NCBI GenBank assembly: GCA_047722305.1
Contig: JBDNYM010000012.1
Span: forward strand, 1 to 46,439
Direction: 5' to 3'
Length of the DNA: 46,439 nt
DNA from: JAKVJE01 sp047722305
GTDB taxonomy: Bacteria; Actinomycetota; Actinomycetes; Actinomycetales; Microbacteriaceae
This document shows, one piece after another, positions 31,717 through 40,036 of this stretch; the first letter of the stretch is position 1, and every line of letters begins with the position of its first letter. The position numbers were made by a program, and so were the translations under genes. The notes under the pieces are model-generated. The model ran no database searches. It was not told where the DNA came from and saw only the letters and a program-made list of their open reading frames with translations.

Positions 31717-33084
31717 TCACTCCTCTCCCAACTTTCCATAGACAATACGGACAAGTTCCAGCGGGTCGTCCACGTCGACCACGTGATCGAGCCGGAACTC
31801 GTAGATCTGCCCCTTCTCAATCTCAGCCGGTGAGAACGGGAAGGCGAATGAAGGCATCTGCTCATTCTCAGCGGTACGGAAGTGCAGAAGCTTCGGGTTG
31901 AAAGTCTTGGCGACATGCGTCGCCAACTCCTGCGTCTTGGCGGTCGCGACGAGGATGAGTCCGATCTCACGGGGGACGTAGGTGCCCGGTTCGATGTCCT
32001 CGCCGGAGACGGCGTTCCAACCGTATGGCTTGAGCGCGTAGGAGTACTCGCTGCGAGAGATGCCGATTTCAGCAAGGCGCTGCTCGGTTGCGGCGCCCAG
32101 GTCATCGATCCATCGCATCGGGTCGTTCATGACCTTCCGGGCGCGGATGCCGACGACCGTGATCGTCTGGTATCCCGCCGGAGCGGCCCCCTCGAGCTTC
32201 ATCGTGTACTGCGGCGCAGGAGTGATGGTCGTGCCGGTGACTCGTACCCGCCGGTCGTCCACCTGCGTGTAGTGCGCGTGCTCGACGTCGATGATCCCGC
32301 CGGGCTCCGTCAGCCGGAACGGGTTGGCATTCTCGTAGAGCATGTGCGCCGAGACAGTGTAGACCGTGCACCGGCTGCCAGCCGCCGTCGGCTCGATGGT
32401 GAAACCTTCCTCATCGAACTCCAGGACCACTCCCCCGTCACCGGGGTTGGTCGTGCACAGCGGCCCGCACTCGGCGGTCTTTGCCCCGTGCCAGGCCGAG
32501 GCCACGTTGCAGCCTTTCATGATAGGCAGGGCGGCGATGATCGCGGTGTCAGTGGCCCGGCCGCAGAGCACCAGGTTCGCACCGGAGCGCAGCGCCTCCT
32601 GGAACGGCTCGATCCCTGAGAGAGCAACGATGTTCGTGCACTCGTCGAACGTCGCCTCGGAGATGTCGGGCGCCCCGTCGAGCGGGTGGATTTTTCCCGC
32701 CCGGTACTTGGTCTTCAGCGTCTCCGGGTCTTGCTGGGTGTAGATCTTGGCAACCTTGAAGCTCAAATTTTCTTCGGCGCAGATCTCCGCGCAGATCGCC
32801 TCCATCTCATCGACACCGGCATCGTTGCCGCAGGTGCCGCAGGAACCGATCGTCACCGGGATCGACAACTTGTAAGCACCCTTCAGAATGAGTCGTACAT
32901 CATCCTTGACCGACTCGCGGGCATACTTACCGACGCCTCGGCCCAGATAATGCGGGCCAGAGTCGGTCGAGCCAGCGTCACTGGAGATGATGTCTGGCTG
33001 CATCTTGATCCCGTTGTCGAACGACTCCTGGGTAATGCCGAAGCCGATGGCTGGGAAGGGAACAAATACTTTACATGTGTTCAT
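31717..33084 (-). CDS. AtuA-like acyclic-terpene-utilisation family protein (DUF1446)
   Basis: A 455-aa cytosolic protein of the AtuA-like/DUF1446 group. Recognisable segments are DAGSTDSGPHYLGRG near residue 38, IPVTIGSCGTCGNDAGV, NLVLCGRATDTAIIAALPIM, HGAKTAECGPLCTT and YTVSAHMLYENANPFRL. The family takes its name from the Pseudomonas citronellol/geraniol pathway, but most homologues lie beside carboxylate permeases and DUF4387 proteins and have no proven reaction. Here the upstream neighbour is a MatC-like carboxylate permease and the downstream one DUF4387, suggesting catabolism of a carboxylic acid. Base composition is near 55-60 percent GC, lower than the cit genes. Confidence 0.82.
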   Translation of the reverse strand: MNTCKVFVPFPAIGFGITQESFDNGIKMQPDIISSDAGSTDSGPHYLGRGVGKYARESVKDDVRLILKGAYKLSIPVTIGSCGTCGNDAGVDEMEAICAEICAEENLSFKVAKIYTQQDPETLKTKYRAGKIHPLDGAPDISEATFDECTNIVALSGIEPFQEALRSGANLVLCGRATDTAIIAALPIMKGCNVASAWHGAKTAECGPLCTTNPGDGGVVLEFDEEGFTIEPTAAGSRCTVYTVSAHMLYENANPFRLTEPGGIIDVEHAHYTQVDDRRVRVTGTTITPAPQYTMKLEGAAPAGYQTITVVGIRARKVMNDPMRWIDDLGAATEQRLAEIGISRSEYSYALKPYGWNAVSGEDIEPGTYVPREIGLILVATAKTQELATHVAKTFNPKLLHFRTAENEQMPSFAFPFSPAEIEKGQIYEFRLDHVVDVDDPLELVRIVYGKLGEE

Positions 33085-33137
33085 CTTTTCTCACTTTCAT
33101 CGAGAAACTTCAGAGAACTGATTCGTTCTAGACATGA

Positions 33138-34454
33138 TTAATGGAAAATCAGTGTCAGAATCAGACTGAAAACGAGGGCACCAAGACCCATGATGGGCAA
33201 TGTCACCGTGAGCTGCTTCTTGAACATGACATCGCGCTCCTTCTCATCAGGCATCAGACCAAGCAGCATCCCGCCGCCTTCCGAGTACGGGGAACTCACC
33301 ATGGCGAGCCCGCCCACCGTCATCGATAGGAAAAGCAGGATCGGGCTGAGACCGGTCAGGTGAGCAAGCAGGGGAACAATGGGGTACAGTGCCGGGGCGG
33401 TCACACCGATAAAGCTACCGAAGCAGTTGATGATCGCCGCGACTATGGCGAGCAGCACTGGAACAAGAATGGTTGGAACAGCGTCAGAGCCCAGCCATGA
33501 GGCAATCGCTTTGAATGTTCCAGCCTGAGTGGCGACTGAGACGAGCATGCCGACGCCACTCAGCATGATCAGGATGTTCCAGGGAACTCTGCTGATGACA
33601 GCCTTGTTGTCTGCAAGCTTGAAAGCGAGAGCAATCACAGCGATGATTACGGCGATCATCGGTGCGAAGATCGACGAGCTGAACGAAGTGATCCACCCGA
33701 CCGCAGGGAACAACACATGCATGATAGAGGGAACCAGCGCGAAAAGCAGGAAGACTCCCATGACGTACAGTGTTCCCTTCTGTTTGCCGGTGAAGGGTTC
33801 GACTTGTGCAACATCAGCAATACCTGCAGTAGTCCCAGCCTTTTTCGCCTTGTGTCGGTAGTAGAGCGTAAATCCGAGGAGTACTAGGAACGTAAACACA
33901 AGGTACGCAATGAAGATTGCCGTTCGGAAAAGGAATGAATCACTTTCAGAATATTTGAGTTCGCGGAAAAGACCATCGAAAACAATACCGTTGAGGCTGC
34001 TCATAAAGTTCGATCCGGCCTGGGCGCCTACCATGACGGCCAAACCACCGATCAACGGTTCAATCTTCAGCTCTCGGCAGATCAGCAGAGCCGCTGGCGC
34101 CAGGAATGCCATGACGGCGAAGAAGCCAGCTCCGAGGGCCGCGACAATCACCGCGGTGAAGAAGAAGACGAACACCATCGCCCATGCGAGTTTTCGTGAG
34201 CCGTGGAGCATCTTTTGGGCGATCTTCTCAAGAGTCCCATTGTCGAGAGCAACAGCGAACAATAACGTAACGCTGAAGATATCGAAGAAGACCTTGATCG
34301 GCCAGAGGGCGACTACCTCTGCGGGCTCCATCTTCATGAAGAAGACGCCGATGATGTAGGCGAAGCAGAAGGCAATCAGCCCCGTATTGATCTTAGTCGC
34401 GTAGCCAACCCCGATGGAGATGGCCAACGCTATGGCAACAAGCAAACCAATCAT
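33138..34454 (-). CDS. MatC-like / SLC13-type carboxylate permease
   Basis: A membrane protein of about 438 aa with roughly twelve hydrophobic helices. The N-terminal half resembles the MatC dicarboxylate carrier domain (KINTGLIAFCFAYIIGVFFM ... VTLLFAVALDNGTLEKIAQ), and the second half has ion-transporter-like repeats (ILIMLSGVGMLVSVATQ and FGSFIGVTAPALYPIVPLLA). Likely substrates are di- or tricarboxylates. The ATG at 34454 is chosen; a GTG at 34475 is possible and neither has a clear ribosome site. GC is low: 33601-33660 has 30 G/C of 60. It is the only apparent intact carboxylate permease near the citrate-lyase genes. Confidence 0.8.
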   Translation of the reverse strand: MIGLLVAIALAISIGVGYATKINTGLIAFCFAYIIGVFFMKMEPAEVVALWPIKVFFDIFSVTLLFAVALDNGTLEKIAQKMLHGSRKLAWAMVFVFFFTAVIVAALGAGFFAVMAFLAPAALLICRELKIEPLIGGLAVMVGAQAGSNFMSSLNGIVFDGLFRELKYSESDSFLFRTAIFIAYLVFTFLVLLGFTLYYRHKAKKAGTTAGIADVAQVEPFTGKQKGTLYVMGVFLLFALVPSIMHVLFPAVGWITSFSSSIFAPMIAVIIAVIALAFKLADNKAVISRVPWNILIMLSGVGMLVSVATQAGTFKAIASWLGSDAVPTILVPVLLAIVAAIINCFGSFIGVTAPALYPIVPLLAHLTGLSPILLFLSMTVGGLAMVSSPYSEGGGMLLGLMPDEKERDVMFKKQLTVTLPIMGLGALVFSLILTLIFH

Positions 34455-34540
34455 ATCGTCACTCGCCGGTCGCACACGGATGAGACCTGCGAGACCTCAC
34501 TTCCTTTCAATCTTCGTTGATTTGAGGAATGTTTTTGAAT

Positions 34541-34569
34541 TTTATACCCGATAGGAGTCGTGTTGTGAC
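34541..34569 (-). promoter_or_regulatory. Candidate promoter of the low-GC cassette
   Basis: On the minus strand, GTCACA (34569-34564) and TATAAA (34546-34541) are separated by 17 bases, a fair match to a vegetative promoter. It lies just after the citG stop and about 87 bases before the permease start. It would let the permease-AtuA-DUF4387 cassette be expressed apart from the cit operon. Confidence 0.45.
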
Positions 34570-34570
34570 A

Positions 34571-35557
34571 TTACGGGGAGCAGAGTCGTTCGATTTCGAG
34601 CAGAAGGACGGTCAGCGAGAGCAGATCCGCGCTTCCGCCGAGGCTGAGGTGCTCGACGGTCGCCCAGCGGCACAGCGCCCGGATACTCCGGCGGCCTGCA
34701 AGCGTGCGGCTTCCTCCCGCAGCATTCGCGGCGGCGGCCCGGTCCTGCAGTTGCGCCAGCGCGCTGATGCCGCCCCGGGCCATAGTGGTGGTGTCATCGT
34801 TCGCAGCAGCAATGGCGAGCAGAGTATCGACCATCGCCATCGGGCCGCTCTCCTGGTCGCCGCAGGCCATGGCTGCCCGCAGCGTCGGCAGCGCCCGGTC
34901 GCGGACAAGCGGGAACCCGGCCTCGGCCTGGCCCCGCACGCCAGTGATGCCGTGCCTGCGAAAAAGCTGTTCTCCGTGACTCTCCGGGCTGTTCCCACGG
35001 GTGGGGCGACTGGCGAGCTCGCGCTGCACGATCCCGGTCGAGATCGCTGCGATCTCGTCCAGGACAAGTTCCGGCTGCAGCAGCGATCCTCTCGCTTGCA
35101 GGCGCCCGCAGGCGCCGAGTGCCAGCCCGAGCACGAAGATCGCCCCTCGGTGGGTGTTGATGCCCCTGGTCGCGTGCAGCATCGCCTGCTCGGCGCGGAC
35201 GCCAACCGGGCGGAGCCGGAGCAGGAGGTTCTCGGGAGGGGCCGCCCGGGAGGCGGCCCCAACGTCGACGAACCGGCGCAGGTACGGCCCCAGGACGATC
35301 GCGCTCGCGATGAAGGTGGCGAGATCCATGTCCGGGTGCGTCGAATGCCCCAGCGGGTCCACCAGCCCGGGCTTCGGGAAGGCCTCCGCCTCGGCCAGCA
35401 GCGCCCGCTGGGCAAGGCTCGCGAGGCGGGTGGCTGGTAGCCGGGAAGGAGCCGCCCCCGGTCGGGGTGTATTCGTCAGCCGGGTGCATGGACCTGGCAT
35501 GCCGACGGCGTCGGTCCGCGCCGCCGGAGCTGGTCGCAACAGCTCGGCGGCGCTCAT
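34571..35557 (-). CDS. citG: Triphosphoribosyl-dephospho-CoA synthase
   Basis: CitG makes 2'-(5''-triphosphoribosyl)-3'-dephospho-CoA, the precursor of the citrate lyase prosthetic group, from ATP and dephospho-CoA. The 328-aa product has the signature GLVDPLGHSTHPDMDLATFI and THRGAIFVLGLALGACGR, plus a C-terminal region with a conserved AMVDTLLAI. The first 45 residues are a Pro/Arg-rich extension not usual for the family. The ATG at 35557 overlaps the citX stop (ATGA). It is the last gene of the cit operon before the composition drops at the permease gene. Confidence 0.9.
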   Translation of the reverse strand: MSAAELLRPAPAARTDAVGMPGPCTRLTNTPRPGAAPSRLPATRLASLAQRALLAEAEAFPKPGLVDPLGHSTHPDMDLATFIASAIVLGPYLRRFVDVGAASRAAPPENLLLRLRPVGVRAEQAMLHATRGINTHRGAIFVLGLALGACGRLQARGSLLQPELVLDEIAAISTGIVQRELASRPTRGNSPESHGEQLFRRHGITGVRGQAEAGFPLVRDRALPTLRAAMACGDQESGPMAMVDTLLAIAAANDDTTTMARGGISALAQLQDRAAAANAAGGSRTLAGRRSIRALCRWATVEHLSLGGSADLLSLTVLLLEIERLCSP

Positions 35558-36171
35558 GCGAACTCCGCGGAGGCGGGGGTACAGACGATGCCCGCGATGG
35601 CGTCCAGCAGGGCGTCGAGGCCGTGGCGGCGGCTGCGGGCGCATGCCCGCACCGGACTGCCACACACCACGCAGGTGCGCGATGGCAACCCGAGTTCGGT
35701 GCGGCTCATGGTCCGCACTGGGGCGTCCGGGCCGCCGCCGTCGGCCCCCCAAACATCGGCGTCGAAGAGGCGCCCGCAGGTGTCGTGCTCTTCGAAGCCC
35801 ACCAGGGTGGTCTTCACCGCCGGCAGGCGGCTGCGCACGACGCGGAATGCCTCCGGCCCAGTCGGCCCGGCCCACAGCTCCCCCGGCGCCATGAGCGGGT
35901 CGAGGCGGTGCAGCACGCGATCGATGCGGGACATGCCCGCAGCGAAGACCGCGTCGAGCACCGGCGAGGTCTTTACCGGGCCGGGGATATTGAGCTTCAC
36001 CGCCACCACCCCGCAGCCGGGATGGCTGCGGCACAGCTCGCGCTGCAGCGCGGACCGGGCGTCCCGTCGAGCTGTCATCGCTGCGACACCCACCTCTGGT
36101 CCGTTCGCCAACATCCACGTCCTGATAGGCTTGACGGCGCGGATGGGGGCCGCCGAGCCAGCCGCGGTCAT
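35554..36171 (-). CDS. citX: Apo-citrate lyase phosphoribosyl-dephospho-CoA transferase
   Basis: CitX attaches the prosthetic group made by CitG to a serine of CitD. The 205-aa product shows the family core: a helical N-terminal part with LNIPGPVKTS, then HDTCGRLFDADVWGADGG, MSRTELGLPSRTCVVCG and VRACARSRRHGLDALL. The two-cysteine CVVC plus later Cys pattern is characteristic. It is joined to citF and citG by ATGA overlaps on both sides, so the three are probably translationally coupled. The first 15 or so residues are a short extension. Confidence 0.9.
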   Translation of the reverse strand: MTAAGSAAPIRAVKPIRTWMLANGPEVGVAAMTARRDARSALQRELCRSHPGCGVVAVKLNIPGPVKTSPVLDAVFAAGMSRIDRVLHRLDPLMAPGELWAGPTGPEAFRVVRSRLPAVKTTLVGFEEHDTCGRLFDADVWGADGGGPDAPVRTMSRTELGLPSRTCVVCGSPVRACARSRRHGLDALLDAIAGIVCTPASAEFA

Positions 36172-37709
36172 GCCACCTCGCGCACCACGTCGATGACGCT
36201 GCCGTCGCGGTACTCCACGATGGCGACGACCCGATCCGTGTGCCGGATGGGCGCCGGGGCGCCGACGATCGAGAGGGCGCGCTCGGCGAGCTCGTCCACG
36301 GTGACCAGGGGCAGGCCCGGAACGCCGCTGAGGCGCTCGTGCAGCTCGGCGTTGGCCGGGTTGACGGCGACGCCCACCTCGGTGACCAGCGCGTCCACGC
36401 TCGATCCCGGGGTGACCAGGGTGTCGACGGCGTGGGTGACGGTCGCGATGCGGCCGCGCACCAGCGGGGCCGAGATGATCGTCAGCTTGGCCGTGGAGGC
36501 GTCCTGGTGGCCGCCGATGGCGCCGCGGATGACGCCGTCGGAGCCGGTCAGCACGTTCACGTTGAACGAGGTGTCGATCTCCAGCGCGCTCAGCACGGCC
36601 ACGTCGAGGTTCGACACGACGGCGCCGCGGTTGTGCGGGTCGGCGTACCAGGACGCGTCGATCTCCTGCTGGCCCTCCTCGGCCGCCATGCTCGACGCAG
36701 ACCCCTTGTCGAAGTCCTGCACGTCGAGGATGCGGTGCACCAGGCCGTCCTTCAGCAGCTGCACGGTGGGGGTGGTGATACCGCCGAGCGCGAAGGAGGC
36801 GGTGATGCCCGCCCGCTTCATCTCTTCGGCCAGGTACCGGTTGACGGCCAGGGCGGCGCCGCCGGTGCCGGTCTGGAACGAGAACCCGTCGTGGAACTGC
36901 GCCGAGTGGGCGATGACCGCGTTGACCAGCCGCGCGATCTTGAGCTCCTTGGGGTCCTTGGTGAACCGGGTGGCCCCGGAGCCGATCTTGTCGGGGTCGC
37001 CGACGCTCGGCACCTCGACCACGTAGTCGACCTCGCTCTCGTTGACGCTGGCCGGCGTGTTCGGGTAGTCCACCAGGTTGTCGGTGAGCAGCACGACCTG
37101 ATCGGCGTGGCGCGCATCCATCAGCGCGTAGCCGAGCGAGCCGAACACGGCCTTGCCGCGGGTCCCGTTGGCGTTGCCCATCTCGTCTGAGCTGGGCACG
37201 CCCAGGAAGGCGACGTCGATGCGGATGTCGCCCTCTTCGATGGCGCGCGCCCGGCCGCCGTGCGAGCGGAACACGACCGGGTTCTTCATCCCGCCGTGCG
37301 AGACGAATTCGCCCAGGGCGCCGCGCATGCCCGAGGAGGTGATGCTGGTGATGACGCCCTTCTGGATGGCCTCCTGGACCAGGTTCCCCATCACATTCGT
37401 CAGCGACGACGGCGCCAGGGTGAGGTCCTTGACGCCCATGTCGATGATCTCGCGCATCACCAGGTTGAAGACGTGGTCGCCTTCGCGGAAGTGGTGGTGG
37501 AAGGAGATGGTCTGCCCGTCGGACAGGCCGGTCTTGACGATGGCCTCATGGACGGAGGTCAGCAGCTTCGAGCCGTGCTTGCGGCCGATGTGCACCTCGG
37601 GGCCGGTCCAGTGGACCTCGGCGTCGGGGATGACGTCGCCGGAGTACGGTTTGCGGCCGGTTCTGGTGAGCAGCTCGTCGGGGATGTTGTGCCCGATCTC
37701 GTTTTTCAT
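36168..37709 (-). CDS. citF: Citrate lyase alpha subunit (citrate CoA-transferase)
   Basis: CitF transfers the acetyl-carrier thioester from acetyl to citrate, forming citryl-carrier. The 513-aa product is of normal length. Recognisable regions are HIGRKHGSKLLTSVHEAI, SFHHHFREGDHVFN, VVFRSHGGRARAIEEGDI, FQTGTGGAALAVNRYL and LTGSDGVIRGAIGGHQDAS. It functions in the cytosolic citrate lyase complex with CitD and CitE. The ATG at 37709 follows citE by 15 bases; the stop overlaps the citX start. Confidence 0.97.
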   Translation of the reverse strand: MKNEIGHNIPDELLTRTGRKPYSGDVIPDAEVHWTGPEVHIGRKHGSKLLTSVHEAIVKTGLSDGQTISFHHHFREGDHVFNLVMREIIDMGVKDLTLAPSSLTNVMGNLVQEAIQKGVITSITSSGMRGALGEFVSHGGMKNPVVFRSHGGRARAIEEGDIRIDVAFLGVPSSDEMGNANGTRGKAVFGSLGYALMDARHADQVVLLTDNLVDYPNTPASVNESEVDYVVEVPSVGDPDKIGSGATRFTKDPKELKIARLVNAVIAHSAQFHDGFSFQTGTGGAALAVNRYLAEEMKRAGITASFALGGITTPTVQLLKDGLVHRILDVQDFDKGSASSMAAEEGQQEIDASWYADPHNRGAVVSNLDVAVLSALEIDTSFNVNVLTGSDGVIRGAIGGHQDASTAKLTIISAPLVRGRIATVTHAVDTLVTPGSSVDALVTEVGVAVNPANAELHERLSGVPGLPLVTVDELAERALSIVGAPAPIRHTDRVVAIVEYRDGSVIDVVREVA

Positions 37710-37724
37710 GTCTCTCGCTCCTGA

Positions 37725-38627
37725 CTAGATCGTGGCGTTCGCGGCCGACGCCAGCTTCATCGTGCGCTCCGCGCGCGCGACGACCGGCTTGTCGACCATC
37801 TTTCCGTGCAGGGAGATGACGCCGGAGCCCTTCGCGTGGGCCTCCTCGATGGCGGCCAGCACCTGCTGGGCGTTGTCGATCTCCTTGTCCGAGGGGCGGT
37901 AGATCTCGTTGACCACGGGGATCTGCCGCGGGTTGATGCACGACTTCCCGTCGAAGCCCAGCTTGTGGATGAGCTCGACCTCGTTGCGGAACCCGGCCTC
38001 GTCGTCGACGTTCGAGTACACGGTGTCGAAGGCGGCGATGCCGGCGGCGCGGGCGGCGTGCAGGATCATGCTGCGCGCAAAGAACAGCTCCTGGCCGTCG
38101 GGGTACCGGTGGGTCTTCATGTCGGTCACGTAGTCCTCGGCGCCCAGCGCGATGCCGATCAGCCGGTCGGATGCCGTGGCGATGGCGGGGGCATTGAGCA
38201 CGCCGCGGGCGCTCTCGATGGCGGCCATCATGTGGGTGGTGCCCTCGGCGATGCCGAAGTGGTGCTCGGCCTCGACGATGATCTCCTCGACATCCACGAT
38301 GTCCTGGGCGGTCTCGGTCTTGGGCAGCCGGATGACGTCGATGCCGGCGCGGACGACGGCGAAGACGTCGGCGCGGCCCCACTCGCCGTGCGGGTCGTTG
38401 ATGCGGCACACGAGTTCGGTGCTGCCGTAGTCGATGGTCCGGAGGGCCTGGAAGACGAGCATCCGGGCCACATCCTTCTGCGTCAGCGAGACGGAGTCCT
38501 CCAGGTCGAACATGATCGAGTCGGCGCCGTAGATGCCGGCGTCCTTGATCATGCCCGGGTTGTTGCCCGGAACGAACATCATGGTGCGGCGCAGCCGCTC
38601 AGTGGTGCTCTGCTGTGTGTCAGACAT
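37725..38627 (-). CDS. citE: Citrate lyase beta subunit (citryl-CoA lyase)
   Basis: CitE cleaves the citryl thioester into oxaloacetate and acetyl-carrier. The 300-aa TIM-barrel protein shows MMFVPGNNPGMIKDAG, SIMFDLEDSV, IDVIRLPKTETAQDI, MMAAIESARGVLNA (metal-binding Glu) and IGIALGAEDYVTDM (Asp). The ATG at 38627 lies inside the citD 3' end with an 8-base overlap, so the two are coupled. CitE-like proteins occur in other pathways, but adjacency to citD and citF makes the role clear. Confidence 0.97.
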   Translation of the reverse strand: MSDTQQSTTERLRRTMMFVPGNNPGMIKDAGIYGADSIMFDLEDSVSLTQKDVARMLVFQALRTIDYGSTELVCRINDPHGEWGRADVFAVVRAGIDVIRLPKTETAQDIVDVEEIIVEAEHHFGIAEGTTHMMAAIESARGVLNAPAIATASDRLIGIALGAEDYVTDMKTHRYPDGQELFFARSMILHAARAAGIAAFDTVYSNVDDEAGFRNEVELIHKLGFDGKSCINPRQIPVVNEIYRPSDKEIDNAQQVLAAIEEAHAKGSGVISLHGKMVDKPVVARAERTMKLASAANATI

Positions 38628-38922
38628 GTGCGATGACCTCCCACTCGGGATCGTTCGGCTTGCCAATGGCGCGCTGCACGGCGGCGGTGGCCCGGGCGCG
38701 GATGGTGCAGTCGAGGGCGCCCTTGTCGACGATCTGCACGGTGGCGTCGGCGATCCCGTAGGCGTCGAGCACCTGCTGGACCACCGCCTTGATCTGGTCG
38801 CCGTACTCGGCGGCCACCTCGCTGTCGAGCAGCATGTCGATGCCGCCCGACCCTTGCGACAGCGTGATCTGGACGTCGCTCGATTCGAGCGTGCCGACCA
38901 GAGCGGTCTGTTCAATCTTCAT
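38620..38922 (-). CDS. citD: Citrate lyase gamma subunit, acyl carrier
   Basis: CitD is the acyl carrier that holds the phosphoribosyl-dephospho-CoA group. The 100-aa product has the attachment site AGTLESSD-like VGTLESSDVQI with Ser14 as the modified residue, then GSGGIDMLLDSEV and a C-terminal TIRARATAAVQRAIGK. Its length is typical. It is located 25 bases after citC and overlaps citE by 8 bases. Confidence 0.96.
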   Translation of the reverse strand: MKIEQTALVGTLESSDVQITLSQGSGGIDMLLDSEVAAEYGDQIKAVVQQVLDAYGIADATVQIVDKGALDCTIRARATAAVQRAIGKPNDPEWEVIAHV

Positions 38923-38947
38923 AGGTCGTACTCATCTCCCTATTTCT

Positions 38948-40036
38948 TCATTCGTTCGGATGGGAAGTTCGGATGCGCTGGGAAGTTTGGATGCGCTGGA
39001 TGCGCTGCGTCAGCTCGGCCGCGTGCTCGCGCACGAAGGCGGCCGTGGCGGACGGCAGCATGGCGTCGAGCCCGTTGATCTGGCCCGCGGCGATGCGGGC
39101 GCGCACGGAGCTGGCGCTGATGACGTCCCCGGTCGCGGTCTGCAGCCGGGGGATGATCCGCACCTGCACCGCGGGCGGCAGCTGTTCGGCCAGCACCTCG
39201 TTGTAGATGGCGGTGGTCGGGGAGGCGGGCTCCTCCCCCAGGAAGCGGATGCCGATGCCGAGGGCGCGGGCGATGTGCTCGCGGAAGATCTGGGCGTCGA
39301 GCCGGCACTGGTAGCGGGCGGCCGCGGAGGCGTCGTCGATGAAGTAGGCGGGGAACGTGACGGCGCTGACCAGGTAGTCGCCGCCGGAGACGACGTCCAC
39401 GCGGTCGCCCAGGTCGGCGGTGCCGGCCTCGACCAGCGCTCGGCGCTCCGACGCGCGGAACAGCGCCGCGTCGTCGGCCAGGACGAAGACGATGACGCGG
39501 TCGCAGTCTTCCAGCGCGGTCTCGATCAGGTGTCGGTGGCCGCGGGTGAACGGGTTGGCGTGCATGACGACGGCGCCGAGGCGCTCTCCCGGCCGGGCCG
39601 CGAGCGGGGCCAGCTCGGCCAGGTAGGCGCCGATGCGGCGGTCGCCGGTCTCCATCAGCACGCCGTGGTCGTCGGCGGCCAGCACGTCGAAGCCGATGTG
39701 CGCGAAGGCGGCGTGGTACTCGGGCTTGGTGGACACGAACACGTGGAAGCGCCCGCGCTCGGCCTGCTCGTGCAGCAGCTCGGTGATGAGTCGGTTGAAG
39801 ACGGCGCCGCCGCCCCGCTCCGACTCGGCGATGGCGACGAATTCGATCCGGTCGCCGGCGATCGAGCCGGTGGCGGTGAGTCGGTCGTCGGGTTTCACCC
39901 CCAGAGTGAGCTCCAGTTCGGCGACGCTCTCCGGGCGCGGCTGCGGCAGGCCGGTGGAGCGCACCAGGTGTTCCCACTCCTGCCGCTGGGCCTCGTCGGA
40001 GAGGTCGATCGTGCGAAACTCGCCCAACTCACTCAT
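38948..40036 (-). CDS. citC: [Citrate (pro-3S)-lyase] ligase
   Basis: CitC activates citrate lyase by acetylating the CitD prosthetic thiol with acetate and ATP. The 362-aa product has an N-terminal GNAT-like domain (about residues 1-135, including FVAIAESERGGGAVFNRL) and a C-terminal nucleotidyltransferase domain with the HxGH-type motif HANPFTRGHRHLIE and the ISASSVRARI motif. The C-terminus carries a repeated TQRIQRIQTSQRIRTS tail encoded by short imperfect repeats (38945-39005). The ATG at 40036 overlaps the citM stop by 8 bases. Confidence 0.95.
   Translation of the reverse strand: MSELGEFRTIDLSDEAQRQEWEHLVRSTGLPQPRPESVAELELTLGVKPDDRLTATGSIAGDRIEFVAIAESERGGGAVFNRLITELLHEQAERGRFHVFVSTKPEYHAAFAHIGFDVLAADDHGVLMETGDRRIGAYLAELAPLAARPGERLGAVVMHANPFTRGHRHLIETALEDCDRVIVFVLADDAALFRASERRALVEAGTADLGDRVDVVSGGDYLVSAVTFPAYFIDDASAAARYQCRLDAQIFREHIARALGIGIRFLGEEPASPTTAIYNEVLAEQLPPAVQVRIIPRLQTATGDVISASSVRARIAAGQINGLDAMLPSATAAFVREHAAELTQRIQRIQTSQRIRTSHPNE

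Noticed and set aside
31200..34570. Mobile element carrying the low-GC cassette
   Set aside because: No transposase, integrase, target-site duplication or terminal inverted repeat was found; the inverted repeat at 31341-31379 is at one end only and reads as a terminator.
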